From contig JADDOH010002554.1 in the NCBI GenBank assembly GCA_016648135.1, forward strand, positions 1 through 64,000: a stretch of 64,000 nt of DNA. Direction: 5' to 3'. Made by a program: the position numbers and the translations under genes. Source of the DNA: Agrypnia vestita. Its lineage: Eukaryota > Arthropoda > Insecta > Trichoptera > Phryganeidae. Positions 57,730 through 64,000 of this stretch are shown here, in pieces. Each line of letters opens with the position of its first letter. Positions within the stretch are counted from its first letter, which is position 1. The notes beneath the pieces were generated by a model that searched no databases, was not told the origin of the DNA, and was given only the letters and a program-made list of their open reading frames with translations.

Positions 57730-57837
57730 GTATGTATTTTAATCTTAGATATTAAAAAAAAATAAAGCAAATATCGACCTTCGTTTACATCAGAGGTTTT
57801 TAGACATTTTATGCTAGTAGTATATAATGTTCTATAA

Positions 57838-57966
57838 ACTTGTTGGTCTTGTGGTTAGGTCTCTCGCCTTGCTCTCGTAGCACAAGTATTTAGCTTAGTT
57901 TGAAAATAGTAAGAATATTGATGTGACACGTATTCCGTGTTCCCAACACTATGTAAAAAAATGCAC
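57838..57966 (+). mobile_element. tRNA-derived SINE, + strand, internally deleted
   Basis: CTTGTTGGTCTTGTGGTTAGG resembles the A-box region and TTAGCTTAGTTTGAAAATAG, AAGAATATTGATGTGACACG, TATTCCGTGTTC and an A run match the body of the minus-strand copy at 53461-53645. The B-box region is shortened. Confidence 0.7.
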
Positions 57967-57994
57967 ATGTCGAGTAAAAAGAATTTGAGAACAC

Positions 57995-58090
57995 AACATG
58001 AATTCAGAATATTTTTGAGTATGTTCAAATTTTTCAGAACAGTACTGGATTTTTGTCACAGAGACATCATTAATCAATCAATGTATATTA
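57995..58090. repeat. Dispersed repeat shared with 2299-2368
   Basis: TTCAGAATATTT..GAGTATGTTCAAATTTTT and GAACA.TA.TGGATTTT..C..AGAGACATCATT occur in both. At 58079-58130 TCAATGTATATTATAGAT and ATCTATAATATACATTGA form a perfect 18-bp hairpin. Confidence 0.65.
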
Positions 58091-58915
58091 TAGATATCTC
58101 GCAGAGACGAAAAATCTATAATATACATTGACAACATGAATTATTTATTAATAATAGTTTTGTGAATTCACTCGAATCAACGCAGATAAACAAACGCCGA
58201 TCAACTGTTAGAAAGAACGCATAAATTATTATCATTTTAATTAGATATAAAACCTCTTAATCTGGTGTAGATGACATTGGCTTCTCATACCAAGAATTCC
58301 AGGATTACTTCCCTATAAGGTCACAATACATCTGTGTGCTTTTTCAAGTGTGTTTTTCTAATATATTTAGCCACAGCAATTGGATATCTAGTGTTGTCCA
58401 AATTGGCCTGCTGTAACGTTAAAAAATGTAATTTTTTCAAAGGCGATTTCGTAATGTGTTTCGCTGTAGTAATTGGACCTTATGGGCCTGTTATAGCATT
58501 AATAGAACTCAGTTTGTTAATAGAACATTCATAATAAAGGTTTATTGAAATATTGGAAATATGGAATTTTCTAATTTATTTTAAATACCGACAGTAATAA
58601 AACTTACAGAGCTCTGATAATTCATATATTAGCTAAAACAACAATAATCGTCTCGGATATTGTAGAAAAAGTGATGATGTTCTATATTACGATTTCGCGA
58701 AAAACGCAACATTTTTTTATGTCAACAGATATCTTCCCTCGTTCAAATACATATAGGGTAAAAATTGACCAAGTTGTCTTAATTTTCGTACATTTTTATT
58801 TATATTTCTTTATTTCTTTCTCACGGGTTATACGCGCTGAAGGGCTAGGCAAAAAGCAGTATAAATTACTCATATTACACGTTATAATAGACTCTAACAA
58901 ATATATACTATATTA

Positions 58916-58988
58916 TAGGCCTAATATAATTTATTACTTAAAAAGTAATAAATTATATTATAGGCCTAATATAATTTATTACTTTTTA
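58916..58988. repeat. Perfect AT-rich palindrome plus direct copy
   Basis: AATATAATTTATTACTT (58923-58939) is exactly inverted at 58943-58959, then the left arm with its TAGGCCT lead repeats in direct orientation to 58988. A replication- or repair-made hairpin duplication would look like this. Confidence 0.8.
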
Positions 58989-60043
58989 AGCCTTCTTTTA
59001 AATACGAAATATAACGCATGTAACCAATTTATACAACAAATGATATATTTATTCATGCAAAATACTCTTTATCAAGTACTATATGGAATTTTTGTAAATT
59101 AAGAAACCAACACACAATTTTAAGAGTTTAATATTTTTATCATCCAAACCAGGATGATCGTTTCAGCAAAATATTGATGTCAAAAATCGTGTTGGTTTTA
59201 TAATTTTTAAAAAACTATCCCGTAAAAACCAAGTTTTTATTATACTCCCTTTCTCATTGAATCAGGTTTCATGACTACTGCACGCATCACGGTCATTACT
59301 CATTTTTATTGATTCCAATTTGAAAAAAAACATTAAAATTTCGAAAAATCCAAAATTATACTATAATTATTAAATTTTTTAAACGAAAATTTGTTATATC
59401 ATTTTTATCGTCGCCACGAGTCTGCCTGCAATGTTTCAGCTCGATTGGATCACGGGAAAAGGGTTAAAAATCGATCCAAAGTTTTTCCGGCAGACGACAA
59501 ACCGCAGACGCTACAGTTAAAAGAATGGAAGTAAAAATTAATAATGCGATTACAAAAAATTACTCTACGGACTTTTATCTCAAGTATCAATAATATACAT
59601 ATAAATTTTCTTTAGAGATTAAAATAAATATTTTTAATCGATTATGAAGCTTATAATAAATATTTTTCTCTCCCTGGTAACTGTTTATGTTGTATAAACG
59701 CTTTACTCATTAAAACTTCATACGCGTGATAAATTGCTATATACTCATAATGTATTCGCACATCGCATGTTAAGATTAACTAAGTAGCAAAGGCTCATAA
59801 GCTTTGAGCTTTTAAACCGAAAGCTGTTGCTTTCATAATTGATGTACTTGAAACGTGAAAATAGAAACTTACGTAACGTTACTAAACAGTATTCGCTTAC
59901 AATTTTTCTTGAATTTTACAAGCTTAACATATTATATTTAAAAAATTTGGTTTTTCCAAAATTTAACGACTTAACATAAATATTTTGACCATCTGATGCA
60001 TCTTTGCCAAATTTTCAAAGTAGTTTAACTTATTTTTTATATA

Positions 60044-60939
60044 CAGAGTGGGGTAGAGCATGCTTATTTAGAAATTCAATTGAAAAAAAGTATTACAGGT
60101 ATATATATATATATTCACTAACATTCCAGTTGATACTCTGTAGATACATAATAACTACCTTATGAAAATAAATACTACTGACGAACTCGAAAAAATATTA
60201 TAATTGTGTTCTATAACGCCACTCTGGGACAGGCGTAGCCTAGTAGAGTGGCATAAGCCACAAATTAAACAAAACAAAAAAATGTGTAATTTATCTTATG
60301 TTTTATCTTATGTTTTATTGTTAAATTAGTATTAAGTATCTTTATTTGTAAACAAGGATTTTTTAAATAAATAAAAATAAAAAATATATATGATATATAT
60401 ATAGATTATAGATATATAAATATACAGATTCTTTAAACAGCATCAAGTATAACATTTAACTTTTATGTTTACATAGTGATAAAGATGATATCAGGCAGAT
60501 GGCGTCAATTTTTCTCAATACACTGCATTAATCTAACTCGGAAGTTTCGTTCAACTTTTTCCAGCATATCAACGAATAAGTTGGCAACAGCTTGAATAAT
60601 ATTGTACTTCAGGCGAGTCAAAGTCCTAGAATGATCGTTATAAACATGTGATTTTAGGTAGTCCCATATAAATAGTCGCAGGGGGGCTAAATCAGGTGAC
60701 CGTGCTGTGAAATCAGTATGGAATGCACGTTGCGTGGCGATGATCAAGCGACCATTAAAAAAATATGCTCGACAGCGAACGTTCGCTCCATCTTCGTCCA
60801 CTCCATGATGCTGACAAAACCAAGCGGAGGTACAACTTTATGCCCCACTCTCTCTCGCCCCCTCGAACGTGCTCTCCTCGGAGCAACCATCGCTTTAGGG
60901 CACCCAACTCAAATAAGCAACTTATTGTGTCCCACCCTG
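60044..60939 (-). mobile_element. Mariner/Tc1-superfamily element, internally deleted
   Basis: The ends CAGAGTGGGG and CCCACCCTG (complement CAGGGTGGG) are flanked by TA at 60042-60043 and 60940-60941, the superfamily's target duplication. It carries a C-terminal transposase piece on the minus strand. The other half (60060-60480) is AT-rich and includes CCACTCTGGGACAGG..CCTAGTAGAGTGG (60220-60253), a short hairpin. Confidence 0.82.
60505..60801 (-). pseudogene. Transposase C-terminus with lost catalytic Asp
   Basis: The frame reads TARSPDLAPLRLFIWDYLKS, HVYNDHSRTLTRLK and NFRVRLMQCIEKN to a stop at 60505-60507. In this family the third catalytic Asp is the D of SPDLxPLDFFLW; here it is Arg (APLRLF), so even this domain is inactive. 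The N-terminal DNA-binding region and the first two Asp residues are missing. Start codons in this frame are incidental. Confidence 0.82.
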
Positions 60940-60956
60940 TAGGTATTAAAGTACAG

Positions 60957-61746
60957 ATACACATGCTTATTTTGAGCATGCTCATTAGTATGCTCAAAAC
61001 TAGCATGCCCTAACAACTGTACACACTTGCTCATCCGTATTAGTTGCTCTTGTCATAGAATAGAGAAGACTCTAGTTCAAAATTGAAACTTTGCACACTG
61101 AAATAGAAAATTCAAGTGAACCAATAAATCACTTCCCGGGTTTAATCAAACACACGTGCTAATTACTGGCGTACTCTTGTTATAGAATAGAGACGCTCTT
61201 GTTCAAAATGGAAATTTTGCAAACTGAAACAGGAAATTCAAGTGAACCAATAAATTAAAACAGTTTCCGAGTTTCCATCCGCACATTTTTAATTTTAGTT
61301 TTTATAATTTTATTGTAAGATTTGAATCATTCATGTCTTTTAATAAAGTTTCATAAACACTATTTCTTGCAATATTATTTTTACACAGCGATGACCGAGT
61401 ATTCCACAGACATTCTTGATTCCTATAATAAGTGACGAAAAGTAATGTTTTGTCGTCTCCCCAACGCGCCATATTTGTTTCATCTGTCGCGGACTGAGAA
61501 GATCGCATTGATAAAATCGATACTAGCCGCGAATGACATTAGTATGCTCATAAGCAAGCCTGTTCACACATGCTCAAAAGACACCCCTTCTCATGGTGAA
61601 TGACATTAGCATGCTCATAAATCAACCGGTGCCACTAATGAGCGTGCTCATTACTAGCAATGTTCGTACACACAAGCCACTAATAAGCAAGGGCTAAAAA
61701 AGGTCAATACTGCGCATGCTCATGTGCCACTAATAAGCATGTGTAT
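60957..61746 (-). mobile_element. Harbinger-like non-autonomous element with MADF-like fragment
   Basis: Perfect 15-bp terminal inverted repeats, ATACACATGCTTATT (60957-60971) and complement (61732-61746). Subterminal regions at both ends repeat GCATGCTCATTAGT and GCCACTAATAAGC words many times, as expected for transposase-binding arrays. An imperfect tandem duplication (about 61045-61125 and 61170-61255; ATAGAATAGAGA..CAAGTGAACCAATAAAT) lies inside. I could not define a target duplication, so the superfamily is inferred from the MADF-like frame. Confidence 0.65.
61302..61508 (-). pseudogene. MADF (Myb/SANT-like) domain fragment
   Basis: The 68-codon frame has ARWGDDKTLLFVTYYRNQEC followed by LWNTRSSLCKNNIARNSVYE. 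The pattern L..F...Y....LW......Y/C.N...R...Y..L matches the first two helices of MADF DNA-binding domains, found in the accessory protein of Harbinger/PIF transposons. The third helix and the rest are missing. A host MADF gene is less likely because the frame lies inside terminal inverted repeats. Confidence 0.5.
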
Positions 61747-61880
61747 GAGTACCTTTAAGGACAAGAATTCTGATTGTATTATGTATGTACTATGCCAAAT
61801 CATTGCTTTATGATGCCATACTTGGTGTAATAATAAAACCAGACTCTAAGTGCTTAAAGTAGCCAAAAAAAATGTAATTA

Positions 61881-61927
61881 TGTGTATCATATGTAAAGTT
61901 TACATAATATTTTACATATGATACACA
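61881..61927. repeat. Perfect 17-bp inverted repeat
   Basis: TGTGTATCATATGTAAA at 61881-61897 and its complement at 61911-61927 with a 13-bp loop. Too short to classify. Confidence 0.85.
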
Positions 61928-62783
61928 TTATTTAATTTTTATGGATTTTTTAAATTTGTACAATCCCATGATAGTATGAACTTGTGTATGCTCAGAGTTG
62001 TAATAAAAAAATACAACATTACTTCAGGCCGTCTTGTTGCGAAATGTTGAATTCTAAGTATTCTACTATTTATATTTCATATTTGCGAGCATGTTAAATC
62101 ACCATGATTTCATTGCAATAACAAAGTGTGGAGTGTTAATCACAATCCGCGGAAGGTAATCACTGCGTTAATCATAATAATGATTTTACTCTGAAATACC
62201 CCATTCTTAAACCACAAGGTCTACATATAATTCTCCATGTTACTTTACAGGGCCCCAAGTACATAGTTAAAATCGACATTACATTGTCGATTTTATCACC
62301 GAAATCATACAATATACTATACGGAATTTAAGTAAATATCAATAAAACTTCATTATATTATTTATTGACTTCTATGATATTAGAAAATAATAATAATATT
62401 TTATAAAAGAATTTAATAAAATAACTACAAAAAAAATTCTGCCTTACACTATTTTTTAACATATTTCTTTTATTTATTATTATTTATATTATGTGAAAAA
62501 GTAACATAAATTACAATTCAAAAAAAATATTTTATTGTACACTAAATTAACTTTGTTATACACATACCAACGTAGATTTGTATTTATCAATATTATAGTT
62601 TCGAGTAGTATTGATAACAATTGGATTTTTTAACATAAATAAAGATGTTTATCAAAAAAATTGTAGTGATAAATATAACTCAACTTGTGTGTACTACAAA
62701 GTTTAAGTTAGTGTAAATTAAAAAAATCATTTTTCACCTTAACATAACTGTCATATCAATTCACCGCGTTGAAAATATTTCAG

Positions 62784-62963
62784 GCAGCTGGACTTGGGCA
62801 TCACGAAATAGCTGAGCACATCCTGGGGAGATATCCTCAGGGGTCGGTGACTGCGGACAACGACGGCAGGACTCCCCTGCACTGGTCAATCCTCGCCAAA
62901 GACGAAGATCGCATCTACAATATCCTGCTGCAACATGGAGCACAGGAAGGGAAATTAGATAAT
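62784..62963 (+). CDS. Multi-ankyrin protein, coding exon 6 (residues 287-346)
   Basis: The exon follows TATTTCAG and ends AAT before GTATGT, phase 0 on both sides, 60 codons. AAGLGHHEIAEHILGRYPQG completes the repeat opened by GLTPLHK in exon 5. DNDGRTPLHWSILAKDEDRI then NILLQHGAQEGKLDN is a second full ankyrin repeat (GRTPLHW, LLQHGA). Codon use is intermediate. It is the counterpart of exons 2-3 in the first half. The upstream polypyrimidine stretch is poor, which is usual in AT-rich insect introns. Confidence 0.92.
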
Positions 62964-63858
62964 GTATGTATGTTAATAATTACCTTGGATTTTCACTTAA
63001 AATACCCCAATTATACCCAACTTTTTTGTCGTAACTTGAGCATTTTTCTAGACCAAATATGGGATATTTATCATTATTGCTTTCAGTTGCACTCATATAA
63101 TTTTCTATTCAAATTATCGTATAGACATGAAAGAACATGGAATGGTCACTAAATACCAAACTGTCATAATGTCCACTTCTGTGCTCTTGGGAAATGACAG
63201 TAACGTATGTCTGAATAGTTTTGTTACGTCATTAGGTATATCTTTTTTTAATCGTAATATCATAAAATGTTGCGCGCATGGAGAAAAGGTTTTACTTTTA
63301 CGTTTTAGTGGATTTTGAATTTCTTTGACTATTTTAATAACCTTGTGTACAATTGAGAACTCATATTTATTTCACGAAAAACTGCCTAAGTATTATATAA
63401 TTTATGTTTTATCATTCGTGAACACATTATTATGATGTTACATAATTCAAATATCTCATGAAAATTGTGAACGAAAATCATTGAGAAAATTGTACTTTGT
63501 TCTCCAAGTTTTTTCTCACTATTTTTAAAGTATGTTTTAAAATTGTAAAGATAGTTATTACGTACCTTTATATGTTTCGCTAATCGTTAAGTTATTATAA
63601 AATTTATTTACCGATAATTTCTACCCAATTTAATCATATAATTTACATACTCAGAAGAATTTTTTAAACTCTAGTTCAATGTGAACTTACACTCTCGAAA
63701 TACAAACATATTTATGTGTATTTCTCTGTCACTACACATTAACCAGTCATTTACCATCAACCTCAATAAAAAATATCTTACAATAACCTGTAATTTTAAT
63801 TAACTTTAAATTATTCAATATTTACATTTAAAGAATTAACACAAACTACTGCTTTCAG
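62964..63858 (+). other. Intron 6 of the ankyrin gene (0.9 kb)
   Basis: AT-rich, bounded by GTATGT and GCTTTCAG. No repeat or gene is recognisable; the open frames that run in from exon 6 lose protein-like composition at the donor. Confidence 0.75.
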
Positions 63859-64000
63859 AAATTGAAATCTGCTGGTTTCTATAAAAATCGTCCAACAGAT
63901 ATCGACAAATCCCTGCTGAATGTCATACCGGAGGCACCGAGGGTGGCAAGCGCGACATACCCGGCTTCGTGGGACTGGAACTTGTTGAAAGCGGATATGC
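63859..64000 (+). CDS. Multi-ankyrin protein, coding exon 7 (residues 347-393+, cut by window end)
   Basis: The exon follows GCTTTCAG, phase 0, and runs off the window still open after 47 codons. It encodes KLKSAGFYKNRPTDIDKSLL then a non-ankyrin segment, NVIPEAPRVASATYPASWDW, NLLKADM. AGFYKNRPTDID parallels APLDLRQRSPAYY of exon 3, so this is the tail of the second duplicated half. The Trp-containing segment after it may begin a new domain. The rest of the gene lies to the right. Confidence 0.88.

Larger units (their letters stand above)
57730..62783 (+). other. Intron 5 of the ankyrin gene (5.1 kb)
   Basis: Contains a SINE copy, a repeat shared with 2299-2368, palindromes, a mariner-type element and a Harbinger-like element. 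I see nothing specific in 58100-58900, 59380-60040 or 61935-62783; all are AT-rich. Confidence 0.75.

Noticed and set aside
58671..59102. 143-codon frame with many Tyr, Ile and Asn
   Set aside because: It is a low-complexity A/T translation running through a palindromic repeat; there is no domain or splice context.

Overview
This window is animal, almost certainly insect, nuclear DNA. It is strongly AT-rich, has no operons, carries spliced coding exons with GT..AG borders, and is packed with insect-type transposons: mariner, hAT, foldback MITEs, non-LTR retrotransposons, Penelope-like fragments and tRNA-derived SINEs. Frequent short motifs such as TAGGTACCTA and ACTCGTAT in the introns look lepidopteran to me. 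That is an inference from base habits and not a proof.

One host gene spans most of the window on the + strand. It is a multi-ankyrin-repeat protein whose first seven coding exons lie at 4080-4301, 16573-16728, 28804-28987, 54675-54838, 57598-57729, 62784-62963 and 63859 to beyond 64000. The reading frame joins perfectly across all six introns (phases 0,0,1,0,0,0) and gives about 393 residues before the window ends. The protein is a tandem intragenic duplication: residues about 11-175 and about 197-365 follow the same layout. I do not recognise the gene name. Exons 1, 3 and 4 are extremely GC-rich islands in AT-rich introns.

The introns (12.3, 12.1, 25.7, 2.8, 5.1 and 0.9 kb) are a record of nested insertions. 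Intron 1 holds a 10.6-kb LTR-type retroelement on the minus strand (5031-15653) with unusually long 3.26-kb LTRs, a 4-bp target duplication, a primer-binding-like site, a polypurine tract and no recognisable gag-pol. Intron 2 holds a MITE 18 bp past exon 2, a CR1/Jockey-like RT fragment, a 594-bp hAT with a perfect 8-bp target duplication, and a fragment that resembles the GIY-YIG end of a Penelope-like element. Intron 3 opens with a retroposon inserted into the exon 3 splice donor, so its target duplication copied the donor. It then carries several foldback elements with hammerhead-ribozyme-like cores, tandem repeats, LINE 3' ends and a possible stray short exon. Introns 4 and 5 hold MITEs, an RT fragment, a SINE, a dead mariner-type element and a Harbinger-like element with a MADF-like fragment. 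Left of the gene are a broken mariner, itself split by a foldback element, and two larger foldbacks.

The most unusual theme is a set of palindromic insertions whose centres contain CTGANGA - hairpin - GAAAC, the conserved core of hammerhead ribozymes. Three insertions of this kind, or fragments related to them, sit in identifiable pre-insertion sites (a mariner, a LINE, and an 18-bp direct repeat). Penelope-like retroelements are known to carry such ribozymes in their terminal repeats.
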